This document shows positions 34,271 through 44,389 of a stretch of 64,000 bases of DNA, piece by piece. Location of the stretch: contig NZ_SKCJ01000001.1 of assembly GCF_005434975.1 (NCBI RefSeq), positions 630,001-694,000 of the forward strand, in the 5' to 3' direction. The translations under genes and the position numbers were made by a program. Source of the DNA: Parerythrobacter lutipelagi (GTDB lineage Bacteria > Pseudomonadota > Alphaproteobacteria > Sphingomonadales > Sphingomonadaceae). Position 1 is the first letter of the stretch. Each line of letters starts with the position of its first letter. Below the pieces are notes generated by a model. The model ran no database searches, was not told the origin of the DNA, and saw only the letters and a program-made list of their open reading frames with translations.

Positions 34271-36460
34271 ATGGATCGTGCGCAAATTGTTCATGAGAAT
34301 TTCCTTCGGCGCGTGTCCGCAGGTGATCTTCCCTCCGGCAGCGAGCCGTCTGGCGAATTGTCGCCGGATCTCGCAGTGCAGATCTATCGCTCGGGCTGCC
34401 TGACGCGCGCGCTCGATATCACCAGCCGCAAGATGCAGGCAGCGGGCGAAGGTTTTTATACTATCGGGTCGTCCGGTCATGAAGGGATGGCTGCAGTCGC
34501 GGCATCCTTGCGGCCGACAGACATGGCTTTCCTGCATTACCGTGACGCCGCGTTCCAGATCGAACGCGCCAACCAGGTGCCTGGCCAGTCGATTGCATGG
34601 GACATGCTGCTGAGCTTCACCTGTTCGAGCGACGACCCCATCTCGGGCGGGCGGCACAAGGTTCTGGGATCGCGAGCGCTCAACATTCCGCCGCAGACCT
34701 CGACCATCGCCAGCCATCTGCCCAAGGCTGTTGGCGCAGCGTACTCGATTGGTCTTGCGAAGCGGGTCAAGCCCGAGCACCGGACCCTGCCCGACGATGC
34801 CATCGTGATGTGCAGCTTCGGCGATGCAAGCGCCAACCACTCGACCGCGCAGGGGGCGATCAACACCAGTTGCTGGACCGCGTTCCAGCATGTGCCGATG
34901 CCGCTGCTGTGGGTGTGCGAAGACAACGGGATCGGTATCTCGACCAAAACGCCCACGGGATGGATCGCGGCTAATTTCTCGGCGCGGCCCGATCTCGCCT
35001 ATTTCAGCTGCGACGGGCTCGATATCTACGAGACGTTTCGCACTGCTCGGGCCGCAGCAGAGTTTGTCCGCACCCGGCGCAAGCCCGCCTTTCTGCATAT
35101 CCGCACCGTGCGGCTGTATGGCCACGCGGGGGCCGATGTGCAGACCACCTATATGTCGAAGTCAGAGGTGGAGGCCGACGAAGCGAACGATCCATTGCTG
35201 CACACCGTGCGCCTGCTCGACGCCGCTGGTGCCTTGCCGCGCGAAGAGGCCCTGCCGATATACGAGCGCACGCTGGAGCGGGTCGAGCGGATTCGCACCG
35301 AAGCGGTGAGCCGCCCGCGGCTCAAGGATGCCGGACAAGTGATGGCCAGCCTTGTTCCCCCGAACAGGGACAACGCGCCGACCAATGGCCCATCCGACGA
35401 AGCGCGGGCAGCAGCGTTCGGCGGCGATATCAAGGCCATGAACAGCCCGCAGATCATGAGCCGCTGTATCAACTGGGCGCTGACCGATCTGATGCTCGAA
35501 CATCGCGAAATCGCGCTGATGGGCGAGGATGTCTGCGCCAAGGGCGGTGTTTACGGCGTCACTCAGAAGCTGGGCCAGCGTTTCGGGCGCGCGCGGGTAA
35601 TCGACACCCTGCTCGACGAGCAGTCGATTCTGGGTCTTGCGATCGGCATGGCGCACAATGGCTTCGTCCCCATGCCGGAGATCCAGTTCCTGGCCTATCT
35701 GCACAATGCCGAGGACCAGCTGCGCGGTGAAGCCGCGACACTGCCGTTCTTCTCCAACGGTCAGTTCACGAACCCGATGGTCGTGCGGATTGCGGGCCTC
35801 GGTTACCAGAAAGGGTTCGGCGGGCACTTCCACAATGACAACAGCTTTGCCGTGCTGCGTGACATTCCCGGCCTGGTGCTGTGCTGCCCCTCGAACGGCG
35901 CGGACGCAGCGAAATTGCTGCGCGAATGCACACGCCTGGCGCGCGAAGAGCAAAGGCTTGTGGTCTTCCTCGAACCCATCGCGCTTTACCCGATGCGCGA
36001 CCTGCACGAGCCGGGCGACGGGCTATGGCTGCGGCATTATCCCGATCCCTCGGAACGGATCGGCTTCGGCGAAGTGTCTGTTCACGGTGACGGCAAGGAC
36101 CTTGCCATCGTCAGCTACGCAAACGGGCTGCACCTCTCGCTCCAGGCACAGAAGAAGCTGGCGGCAGAAGGTATCGCCGCACGGGTGATCGATCTGCAGT
36201 GGCTCAATCCGCTGCCCGAGGCGGCCATGTTGGAGGCCATCGGCGATGCAGCACGCGTGCTGGTGGTCGATGAAACGCGCCGCACCGGCGGGTTGGCAGA
36301 AGCGCTGATGGCGCTGCTCAGCGAACAGTGCGACAAACCCGTTGCCCGATGCACCGCGCAAGACAGCTTCATCCCCACCGGCCCGTCCTATGCCGCGACC
36401 ATGCCCGGAGTGGATGGAATCATCGAAGCGGCGCGCCAGCTGGCGGGAGGCGAAGCATGA
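34271..36460 (+). CDS. Fused 2-oxoacid dehydrogenase E1 (alpha plus beta)
   Basis: The 729-residue product joins a thiamine-diphosphate E1 alpha half to an E1 beta half in one chain. The alpha half (about 1-360) has FYTIGSSGHEG, the ThDP motif with SFGDASANHSTAQGA and WVCEDNGIGIST near 215. The beta half (about 400-729) has INWALTDLMLEHREIALMGEDV in part, GLAIGMAHNG, FGGHFHNDNSF and VVDETRRTGGLAEAL. Such fusions act on branched-chain or other 2-oxoacids, passing acyl groups to an E2 lipoyl protein; no E2 or E3 gene is nearby. I start it at the ATG at 34271. It overlaps the acyltransferase gene by 4 bases. Confidence 0.88.
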   Translation: MDRAQIVHENFLRRVSAGDLPSGSEPSGELSPDLAVQIYRSGCLTRALDITSRKMQAAGEGFYTIGSSGHEGMAAVAASLRPTDMAFLHYRDAAFQIERANQVPGQSIAWDMLLSFTCSSDDPISGGRHKVLGSRALNIPPQTSTIASHLPKAVGAAYSIGLAKRVKPEHRTLPDDAIVMCSFGDASANHSTAQGAINTSCWTAFQHVPMPLLWVCEDNGIGISTKTPTGWIAANFSARPDLAYFSCDGLDIYETFRTARAAAEFVRTRRKPAFLHIRTVRLYGHAGADVQTTYMSKSEVEADEANDPLLHTVRLLDAAGALPREEALPIYERTLERVERIRTEAVSRPRLKDAGQVMASLVPPNRDNAPTNGPSDEARAAAFGGDIKAMNSPQIMSRCINWALTDLMLEHREIALMGEDVCAKGGVYGVTQKLGQRFGRARVIDTLLDEQSILGLAIGMAHNGFVPMPEIQFLAYLHNAEDQLRGEAATLPFFSNGQFTNPMVVRIAGLGYQKGFGGHFHNDNSFAVLRDIPGLVLCCPSNGADAAKLLRECTRLAREEQRLVVFLEPIALYPMRDLHEPGDGLWLRHYPDPSERIGFGEVSVHGDGKDLAIVSYANGLHLSLQAQKKLAAEGIAARVIDLQWLNPLPEAAMLEAIGDAARVLVVDETRRTGGLAEALMALLSEQCDKPVARCTAQDSFIPTGPSYAATMPGVDGIIEAARQLAGGEA

Positions 36461-37491
36461 AGACGGCAGTGGTCATCTGCCCCGGGCGCGGCACCTACAA
36501 CAAGGACGAGCTCGGCTATCTTGGGCGACATTTCCCTGACCCGCAGATGCTCGCCGGATTCGACGCACAGCGCGAGAGTGCCGGACAGGATAGCCTATCG
36601 GCCCTCGACGGTGCCGACCGTTTCAGCCTTGCGCGGCACACGCGCGGCGACAATGCATCGGGCCTGATTTTCGCCGCGACGCTGGGCGATTTTCTTTCGA
36701 TTGATCGTGAAGAGATCGAGATCGTCGCAGTCACCGGCAATTCGATGGGCTGGTACTCTGCGCTTGCCTGTGCCGGGGCGCTGTTGCCGCAGGAGGGATT
36801 CCGCGTCGCCAACTCCATGGGCACATTTATGCAGGAAGCCCTGATCGGCGGGCAGCTTGTCTACCCCTTCCTCGGCGACGACTGGACGCCCGCCCCTGCA
36901 CGCAAGGCGGCTCTGCTCAGCCTTGCCACCGACATCGACAACCGCACGGATCACACACTGGCGCTATCGATCGACCTTGGCGGCATGCTGGTGCTCGCGG
37001 GCAATGAAGCAGGGCTGAAAGCCTTCGAGCACGCAGTCGAGCCGGTCGACGGGCGTTTTCCCATGCGGCTCGGCAATCATGCTGCATTTCACACGGCTTT
37101 GCAGCAACCGGTCGCCGAACGCGGGCGTGCTGCCCTGTCACCAGACCTGTTTAGCCAGCCTGCCCTGCCGATGATCGACGGGCGTGGTTCGATTTGGTGG
37201 CCGCATGCGTCGGACACCGCTGCGCTGTGGGATTACACTCTTGGGTGGCAGGTCACGCAGACGTATGATCTCACCCGTGCCATCGCGGTTGCCGCACGCG
37301 AGTTCGCCCCGGATCTGTTCATCGTCACCGGCCCCGGAACAACCCTTGGCGGGGCCGTGGCGCAGTCGCTGGTTCTGGCCGACTGGCGCGGGATTGGCAG
37401 CAAAGCCGATTTCAAAGCGCGGCAAGATGCCGATCCGGTCCTTGTTTCGATGGGAATGGCCGAGCAGCGTTCATCCGTTACCGGTCAATAG
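36457..37491 (+). CDS. Malonyl-CoA:ACP transacylase-like acyltransferase
   Basis: The 344-residue protein has an FabD-like fold. The N-terminal VVICPGRGTYNKDELGYL replaces the usual FPGQG motif with CPGRG, the nucleophile elbow is GNSMG (Ser96) instead of GHSxG, and the likely catalytic His lies in LGNHAAFHTAL near residue 206. So the active-site pair is present but the His of GHSxG is Asn. A C-terminal GPGTTLGGAVAQSL fits the family's GPG motif. It is coupled to the E1 gene (ATGA) and probably uses a related acyl group; the acceptor is unknown. Its 3' end overlaps the convergent TonB receptor gene by 7 bases. Confidence 0.75.
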   Translation: MKTAVVICPGRGTYNKDELGYLGRHFPDPQMLAGFDAQRESAGQDSLSALDGADRFSLARHTRGDNASGLIFAATLGDFLSIDREEIEIVAVTGNSMGWYSALACAGALLPQEGFRVANSMGTFMQEALIGGQLVYPFLGDDWTPAPARKAALLSLATDIDNRTDHTLALSIDLGGMLVLAGNEAGLKAFEHAVEPVDGRFPMRLGNHAAFHTALQQPVAERGRAALSPDLFSQPALPMIDGRGSIWWPHASDTAALWDYTLGWQVTQTYDLTRAIAVAAREFAPDLFIVTGPGTTLGGAVAQSLVLADWRGIGSKADFKARQDADPVLVSMGMAEQRSSVTGQ

Positions 37492-39506
37492 CCGACCCGG
37501 ATACCGGCCCACACGGTTCGCGGTACGCCAAGATCCACGTCGCCACCCGAGTTGCGCGTCACAATCGTTTCATCGGTCAAATTTTCGCCGCGGAGAACCA
37601 GAGCAAACCGGTCTGACAACGGAATTTGCGCATAGGCGCCAACTGTCGTCGCGGCAGGAAGCGCATCTGTTTCCTGATCGCTTTCAAATTGTTTGCCGAC
37701 ATGGCGCAAGGTGGCGGAGAATACCCAGCCATCCGCAGGCCGCCAGCTGGCTGTCGCAGCGGCGGCAAATGCAGGAGACTGCGCCGGCCTGAAGCCATCC
37801 AGCGCGATCGATGCGCCGTCACCATCGACCTTGGCATCGGTGTAGGTTGCCGTTGCATCGAGCGAAAATGGGCCGCGTGCAATGGCAAGCCCGGCTTCCA
37901 CCCCCCGAGCGTCGATTGCCGGGAGGTTACGCCTTTGTCTCAGGTTCGGGGCAAGTGTGACATTGGCAATGGCGTTCTCGACGCGGTTGTCGAACGCGGT
38001 CAGCGATAGCGCCACGCCGTCCGCCGGCGCAAAGTCGATGCCTGCCTCCAACCCTTCGAGTTTTTCATTCTCGAGCGCGGCGTTCGCTTGTGTGACGACG
38101 GGAAACACGACGAATGGTCTGTAAAGTTCGTTGAGGGTCGGCAGCCGCAGGCCGGAATAGATCGCCGCACGCAGCCGCATGGCATCCGAAGCCTGCCAAG
38201 CGGCACCGGCGCGATAGGTTGCTGTCCATTCCGACCGATCAGGCGATACGGTCTCCGACACAAGCGCACCGTCAGAGTCGATCGCGCGAAAGAAACCGTC
38301 GGCGATGATCGTCCGATCCGCCCGCAGACCTGCGGTCAGAATTACCGGACCGACCGACCAGTCGTCCTCGATGAAGAACCCAATATCGGAATTTGTCCCA
38401 CCTGCCCGCCGCCGCTGGGTCAAATTGCCACTGAACGCGCTGTACGCTTCCTCCTGCAGCTCTCCGTTCGACCGGCGATAGTCCGCGCCGATGCGCAGGA
38501 CATGGTCGGCACCGACCGGCGGACGGACCTCCAGCTTGCCTCCGATACCGGTGGACGGAGTGTTGCGTTGGTCGAGCACGCGCATAAATCGCGTGGAACT
38601 GATCACGACATTGGAAAAATTGCGTGCCTGCAGATAGGCGACAGCATCGACCTGCCAGTCCCCGCGACTGACCAGTCTTAGGCTCGCATCCTGTCCTTCG
38701 CTCGAAGAATTCGCGCCGTCGAAACGCAGGGTGCGCTCGTCGCGAAACGCCAGACCGCGCACCTGAAGCTCGACTGTGTCCGACAGCGGTGCAACCCCGC
38801 GCAAGCCGACCGACCAGCTATCGAAACGCGCGCGCGCCGATGCCGGCACACGGTCGGCTGCAGGGGTCGTGAAGAAGCCCTGGCCGCGGTCCCAGCGGCC
38901 GCTGAGCACGGCAAAGCCACTGCCAAGCTCCGGCGCTATCGTTGCGCTTGCTTCGGTTTCTCCCCGGTTGTTGGCCAGCAGTGAACCACTTGCAAAACCA
39001 AGCTCCGATGCATCGGCACTTTCCAGTTCGATAGTACCGGCCAATGCGCCGGCCCCGAACGGGCCAGACCCGCCCCCACGCGTGACCCGGATGCTGGACA
39101 GGCGTTCCGGTGCGATGGATGACAGCGGGATGTAGCCGAAAAACGGATCTGCCATCGGCACCCCGTCGAGCAGGACCAGCGCCCGGCTTGTCGCGTTCCC
39201 GCCCAGGGCTCTCAAAGTAACCCCTTGCGCGCTCGGATTGGACGAACGGCTGTCTGATCGGCGGAATTGCTGGAAACCAGCGACAGCGCCCAGAACATCT
39301 TCGATCCGGCCGGATGGCGCCGTCAGGATCTGCTCGCGGTCGATCTCGCGACTGGCATAGGCGACAGCGGCGGGCGTTTCATTCAGGCCCCGCCCCGTCA
39401 CGACAATCGGCTCAGGATCGGGCTCTTTATCAATCTCCTGAGCCGCGACAGGAGCGAGGCAGAGAGCGAGAAGTGGTGCAGCGGACAGGGATTTCATGCG
39501 AAACAT
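37485..39506 (-). CDS. TonB-dependent outer-membrane receptor
   Basis: The 673-residue protein has a signal peptide (cleavage after APVAAQ), a TonB-box-like PIVVTGRG near residue 32 and a plug domain with GRIEDVLGAVAGFQQFRRSD and VTLRALGGNATSRALVLLDGVPM (about 60-125). The beta-barrel follows, with LRLPTLNELYRPF near 470, LRGENLTDE and a final aromatic residue (VGY). It resembles BtuB/ferric-siderophore-type receptors in size. The substrate is unknown; no cobalamin riboswitch was seen. It is divergent from the monooxygenase gene across 106 bp. Confidence 0.9.
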   Translation of the reverse strand: MFRMKSLSAAPLLALCLAPVAAQEIDKEPDPEPIVVTGRGLNETPAAVAYASREIDREQILTAPSGRIEDVLGAVAGFQQFRRSDSRSSNPSAQGVTLRALGGNATSRALVLLDGVPMADPFFGYIPLSSIAPERLSSIRVTRGGGSGPFGAGALAGTIELESADASELGFASGSLLANNRGETEASATIAPELGSGFAVLSGRWDRGQGFFTTPAADRVPASARARFDSWSVGLRGVAPLSDTVELQVRGLAFRDERTLRFDGANSSSEGQDASLRLVSRGDWQVDAVAYLQARNFSNVVISSTRFMRVLDQRNTPSTGIGGKLEVRPPVGADHVLRIGADYRRSNGELQEEAYSAFSGNLTQRRRAGGTNSDIGFFIEDDWSVGPVILTAGLRADRTIIADGFFRAIDSDGALVSETVSPDRSEWTATYRAGAAWQASDAMRLRAAIYSGLRLPTLNELYRPFVVFPVVTQANAALENEKLEGLEAGIDFAPADGVALSLTAFDNRVENAIANVTLAPNLRQRRNLPAIDARGVEAGLAIARGPFSLDATATYTDAKVDGDGASIALDGFRPAQSPAFAAAATASWRPADGWVFSATLRHVGKQFESDQETDALPAATTVGAYAQIPLSDRFALVLRGENLTDETIVTRNSGGDVDLGVPRTVWAGIRVGY

Positions 39507-39566
39507 AAGCCGTCCCTAGCGAAAGGTTCCTCAGCAGTCAGTTTCAATTTGCTATCGGGACTCGCG

Positions 39567-39598
39567 TTGACGCTCCGAATGGTTTACCTAAACGTCAA
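39567..39598. promoter_or_regulatory. Inverted repeat between divergent receptor and monooxygenase genes
   Basis: TTGACG (39567-39572) and CGTCAA (39593-39598) form a perfect 6-bp inverted repeat with a 20-base spacer that contains GGTTTACCTAAA. It ends just before the monooxygenase ribosome-binding site. It could be an operator, or the TTGACG could be a -35 element; the spacing fits neither fully. Confidence 0.35.
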
Positions 39599-39612
39599 GA
39601 GGAGAGGACATT

Positions 39613-41115
<1,503 letters not shown>

Positions 41116-41172
41116 AGCGGGAAAGGCGAAAGCCCTCTTCCCCTTGCCGCGCCGCTAGCCTAACCGGTCGGC

Positions 41173-41928
41173 ATGGCTGAACGCATCTACACTGCAGGAC
41201 TCGTCGTGATCGGCGACGAGATCCTCTCCGGGCGGACGCACGACAAGAACATCGCGCAAGTCGCCAGCTGGCTGCAGGTGCAAGGCATCCGGCTGGCCGA
41301 GGTGCGCGTGGTGCCCGATGTGATCGACCGGATCGTGGAGGCGGTCAACGCGCTTCGCGAGGCCAACGATTATCTCTTCACCACCGGCGGGATAGGCCCG
41401 ACCCATGATGACATCACCGTGGATGCGGTTGCCAAGGCGCTTGGCGTCGAAGTGATCATCCATCCCGATGCTCGCGCCATTCTGGAGCGGTTCTACGCCG
41501 ACAAGGGCGGCGTGAACGAAGGCCGATTGCGCATGGCGCGGGCGCCGCAAGGGGCGGAACTGATCCCCAATCGCATGTCGGGCGCACCCGGCCTGCGGAT
41601 CGGCAAAGTGCACCTGATGGCAGGCGTACCGCATATTACCGCCGGGATGCTCGACGCCCTGACCGGGACGCTGGAAGGCGGGGCGCCATTGCTGAGCGAG
41701 ACCGTGGGCGGCTTCATCCCTGAAAGCGAAGTCTCGGCTCTCCTGCGCGAAGTCGAGCAAGCGCATGAGAATTGCCAGATCGGCAGTTATCCATTCTTCC
41801 GCGAAGGCAAGGTCGGATCAAACTTCGTGATCCGTTCGACCGATGCCGATGCGCTGCAGAGCTGTATGCACAGTCTGTGCGAAGGCCTCGGCGAACTCGG
41901 CTTCGATTTCACTCCCGGCGGGATATAG
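41173..41928 (+). CDS. CinA N-terminal/molybdopterin-binding-domain protein
   Basis: The 251-residue protein is a single MoCF-biosynthesis-type (MogA/CinA N-terminal) domain. It begins AGLVVIGDEILSGRTHDKN and has LFTTGGIGPTHDDITVDAVAKALG near residue 70. A second half follows with LMAGVPHITAGML. It lacks the C-terminal deamidase part of full CinA. It may act on NMN-type or related nucleotides; this is not established. A terminator on the other strand lies after it. Confidence 0.88.
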   Translation: MAERIYTAGLVVIGDEILSGRTHDKNIAQVASWLQVQGIRLAEVRVVPDVIDRIVEAVNALREANDYLFTTGGIGPTHDDITVDAVAKALGVEVIIHPDARAILERFYADKGGVNEGRLRMARAPQGAELIPNRMSGAPGLRIGKVHLMAGVPHITAGMLDALTGTLEGGAPLLSETVGGFIPESEVSALLREVEQAHENCQIGSYPFFREGKVGSNFVIRSTDADALQSCMHSLCEGLGELGFDFTPGGI

Positions 41929-42003
41929 CGCAGGCCGACTGTCTTGCCGGATGGGTCATCCGCAGCAGCGCGCCCCCCTGCCTGCGCATAGACCCGCGCA
42001 TGG

Positions 42004-42035
42004 AAAAGGGGCCGAAGGATTGCTCCTCCGGCCCC
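42004..42035 (-). terminator. Rho-independent terminator after rplA
   Basis: The stem GGGGCCG/CGGCCCC (42008-42014 with 42029-42035) can extend inward through GAGG/CCTT pairs. On the minus strand it is followed by TTTT at 42007-42004. It lies 29 bp after the rplA stop and would close the secE-nusG-rplKA transcript. Confidence 0.85.
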
Positions 42036-42063
42036 TGATCTTATCCGATTGGAATGGTTCGGC

Positions 42064-42756
42064 TTACGCGCCTTCGATCTCTGCAAGGTCAACCTTGAGG
42101 CCCGGGCCCATCGTGGAGGTCAGCGTGACCTTCCGGACGTATTTGCCCTTGGAACCGGTCGGCTTCGCTTTCACGATCGCGTCGGTCATCGCCTTGAAGT
42201 TTTCCTTCAGCGCGTCGTCCTTGAACGACAGCTTGCCGATACCCGAATGAATGATGCCATTCTTTTCGACGCGGAATTCGATCTGGCCGCCCTTGGCGTC
42301 CTTCACAGCCTGCTCCACGTTCGGAGTGACCGTGCCGAGCTTCGGGTTCGGCATCAGGCCCTTGGGGCCGAGGATCTTGCCGAGACGACCGACCACACCC
42401 ATCATGTCAGGGGTGGCAATCACGCGGTCATAATCGAGGTTGCCGGCCTGCATGTCTTCCATCAGGTCTTCGGCGCCGACCTTGTCTGCACCTGCGGCGA
42501 GCGCCTTGTCGGCATTGTCGCCCTTGGCGAACACGGCGACCTTCACATCCTTGCCCGTGCCTGACGGCAGCGAGACCATGCCGCGGACCATCTGGTCTGC
42601 GTGACGCGGGTCGACACCGAGGTTCATGGCGACTTCGACGGTTTCGTCGAATTTCGACTTGTGCTCGCGCAGCACCTTGATCGCATCGTCGACACTGTAG
42701 AGTGTTTCACGGTCGAGCTTGGCAACAATTTGCTGCTTCTTGGTCTGTTTTGCCAT
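42064..42756 (-). CDS. rplA: 50S ribosomal protein L1
   Basis: L1 forms the flexible stalk near the ribosomal E site and in many bacteria represses its own operon by binding the mRNA. The 230-residue product has the family pattern [26 protein letters not shown] across residues 22-47, [12 protein letters not shown], and a KIDL-like core [24 protein letters not shown] across residues 140-163, ending [15 protein letters not shown]. It follows rplK by 4 bp. The usual next genes rplJ and rplL are not here: a terminator follows and the next gene is on the other strand. Confidence 0.97.
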   Translation of the reverse strand: MAKQTKKQQIVAKLDRETLYSVDDAIKVLREHKSKFDETVEVAMNLGVDPRHADQMVRGMVSLPSGTGKDVKVAVFAKGDNADKALAAGADKVGAEDLMEDMQAGNLDYDRVIATPDMMGVVGRLGKILGPKGLMPNPKLGTVTPNVEQAVKDAKGGQIEFRVEKNGIIHSGIGKLSFKDDALKENFKAMTDAIVKAKPTGSKGKYVRKVTLTSTMGPGLKVDLAEIEGA

Positions 42757-42760
42757 GATC

Positions 42761-43192
42761 TTAGCCCTCCACCACGTCGAGACCCATCGAACGCGCGCTG
42801 CCTTCGATGATCTTGGTTGCCTGTTCGATGTCGTTCGCGTTCAGGTCCGCCATCTTCTGTTCGGCGATTTCCGTCAGCGCGGAACGCTTGATGGTTCCGG
42901 CCGATACCTTGCCAGGCTCGCTCGAGCCGGACTTCAGCTTGGCCGCCTTCTTGATCAGGAAGCTCGCCGGGGGCGTTTTGGTGACAAAGGTAAAGCTTTT
43001 GTCGGCAAACACGGTGATCGTGGTCGGAATCGGCATGTTCTTTTCCAAGTCGCCGGTGGCGGCGTTGAAAGCCTTGCAGAATTCCATGATGTTGACGCCG
43101 CGCTGACCCAGTGCCGGGCCGATAGGCGGTGAGGGATTTGCGGCACCGGCCGGTACCTGCAGCTTGATATAGCCGTCGATCTTCTTGGCCAT
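42761..43192 (-). CDS. rplK: 50S ribosomal protein L11
   Basis: L11 binds 23S rRNA in the GTPase-associated centre. The 143-residue product has [36 protein letters not shown] as its N-terminal domain (split across residues 8-43), with the Pro-Pro hinge and later [19 protein letters not shown] and [23 protein letters not shown] in the RNA-binding part. It sits between nusG (155 bp upstream) and rplA (4 bp downstream). Confidence 0.98.
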   Translation of the reverse strand: MAKKIDGYIKLQVPAGAANPSPPIGPALGQRGVNIMEFCKAFNAATGDLEKNMPIPTTITVFADKSFTFVTKTPPASFLIKKAAKLKSGSSEPGKVSAGTIKRSALTEIAEQKMADLNANDIEQATKIIEGSARSMGLDVVEG

Positions 43193-43286
43193 AGTGGCCT
43201 CCTATTCACACTGTCAGGCGAGCAATGCTGCGCGCCTTCATGTTAAGCGGTCAAACGGCTTGCCGAGGCACGCCTCCCGCACGGGT

Positions 43287-43307
43287 TTTCCGGCTCACAG
43301 CCGGAAA
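43287..43307 (-). other. Stem-loop in the nusG-rplK gap
   Basis: TTTCCGGCT and AGCCGGAAA form a perfect 9-bp stem around a 3-base loop within the 155-bp gap between nusG and rplK. No run of U follows on the minus strand, so it does not look like a terminator. It may be an RNA processing or regulatory hairpin in the rplKA leader. Confidence 0.5.
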
Positions 43308-43348
43308 GTCGGCGCCTCTAACGCGAGGCACCGCAAAACGCAACAAGA

Positions 43349-43885
43349 TTACTTGACCAGCTCGACCTGTTCGAACTCGAGCTCGACCGGGGTCGCACGG
43401 CCGAAGATCGAAACGCTGACCTTGACCTTGGCCTTGTCGAAATCGAGCTCTTCGACCACGCCGTTGAAGCTGGCGAACGGCCCGTCGAGAACCTTGACCT
43501 GATCGCCGATTTCGTAGTCGACGCTGATCTCTTTCTTCGGTGCCGACTTGGCTTCTTCGACGCCGCCGAAATAGCGCGCGGCCTCTTTTTCGGAGATCGC
43601 CTGCGGCTTGTTGTTGTTGCCGAGGAAGCCGGTCACCTTGGGTGTATTCTTGACCAGGTGATAGACATCGTCGGTCATGGTCAGCTTGGCCAGAACGTAT
43701 CCGGGCATGAACTTGCGCTCTACCTGGACCTTCTTGCCCCGCTTCACCTCAGTCACGGTTTCAGTCGGAACTTCGACCTCTTCGACCGCTTCGGACAGGC
43801 CGAGACGTTCTGCCTCTGAAATGATCGCGTCGCGAACTTTGTTCTCGAAGCCGGAATAGGCGTGGATGATGTACCAGCGGGCCAT
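43349..43885 (-). CDS. nusG: Transcription termination/antitermination protein NusG
   Basis: NusG couples RNA polymerase to ribosomes and Rho. The 178-residue product starts MARWYIIHAYSGFENKV (NGN domain), has KFMPGYVLAKLTMTDDVYHLVKNTPKVTGFLG in the middle (split over about residues 58-90), and ends with a KOW domain, DQVKVLDGPFASFNGVVEELD. It is preceded by secE with a 31-bp gap. Confidence 0.98.
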   Translation of the reverse strand: MARWYIIHAYSGFENKVRDAIISEAERLGLSEAVEEVEVPTETVTEVKRGKKVQVERKFMPGYVLAKLTMTDDVYHLVKNTPKVTGFLGNNNKPQAISEKEAARYFGGVEEAKSAPKKEISVDYEIGDQVKVLDGPFASFNGVVEELDFDKAKVKVSVSIFGRATPVELEFEQVELVK

Positions 43886-43916
43886 TGTGATCCTTAAGTC
43901 TTTCGGGGAGCGAAAA

Positions 43917-44126
43917 TCAGGCGAGCGTCAGAAGCCAGCCGACGAGGGCGCTGAAGGCCGAATCGACACCGAGGAAGAACAGCGACAGAATCAACACCAT
44001 GATGCCGACGAAAATCGCGGTGGTGATCGTTTCCTGACGAGTGGGCCAGACGACCTTGCTCGTTTCCGCGCGAACCTGGTTCACGAACTCGGCGGGCGAT
44101 GTCTTGCGCTTCTTCTCTTCAGCCAT
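43917..44126 (-). CDS. secE: Preprotein translocase subunit SecE
   Basis: The 69-residue single-helix protein clamps SecY in the Sec translocon. It has the conserved FVNQVRAETSKVVWPTRQET followed by one membrane helix (about 36-60, IFVGIMVLILSLFFLGV). It is the first gene of the secE-nusG-rplK-rplA cluster and divergent from the AGCS transporter, with about 260 bp between starts. No tRNA-Trp, often found before secE, was seen there. Confidence 0.95.
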   Translation of the reverse strand: MAEEKKRKTSPAEFVNQVRAETSKVVWPTRQETITTAIFVGIMVLILSLFFLGVDSAFSALVGWLLTLA

Positions 44127-44389
44127 GATGGCGTGTTCCGTCCTGCAAATTTATCCTGCCTTCCGGGATGGGGGTTTCGCCGACCCGGTTCAAGTCCGGG
44201 AGGGGCTTATCCTTCATCAATGTCGGAAGACGGCAGCTATCTAGGCCCGGGTTGCGGCAAAAGCAAGCCACCGCCTGCCAACCGTGGTCAAGAGTGCGCA
44301 AGCCGGTTTTGCCCCTTCCCTTGCGCGCCGCTCGGCACTAGCGTGCGCGCTTTCCTGAGGGACAAGATTAAAGAGGGGACGCCAGGACA

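Noticed and set aside
44160-44220. A tRNA T-arm-like hairpin (CCCGGTTCAAGTCCGGG) upstream of secE
   Set aside because: No matching acceptor, D or anticodon arm is found around it, so it is not a tRNA; a tRNA-Trp was expected here but was not seen.
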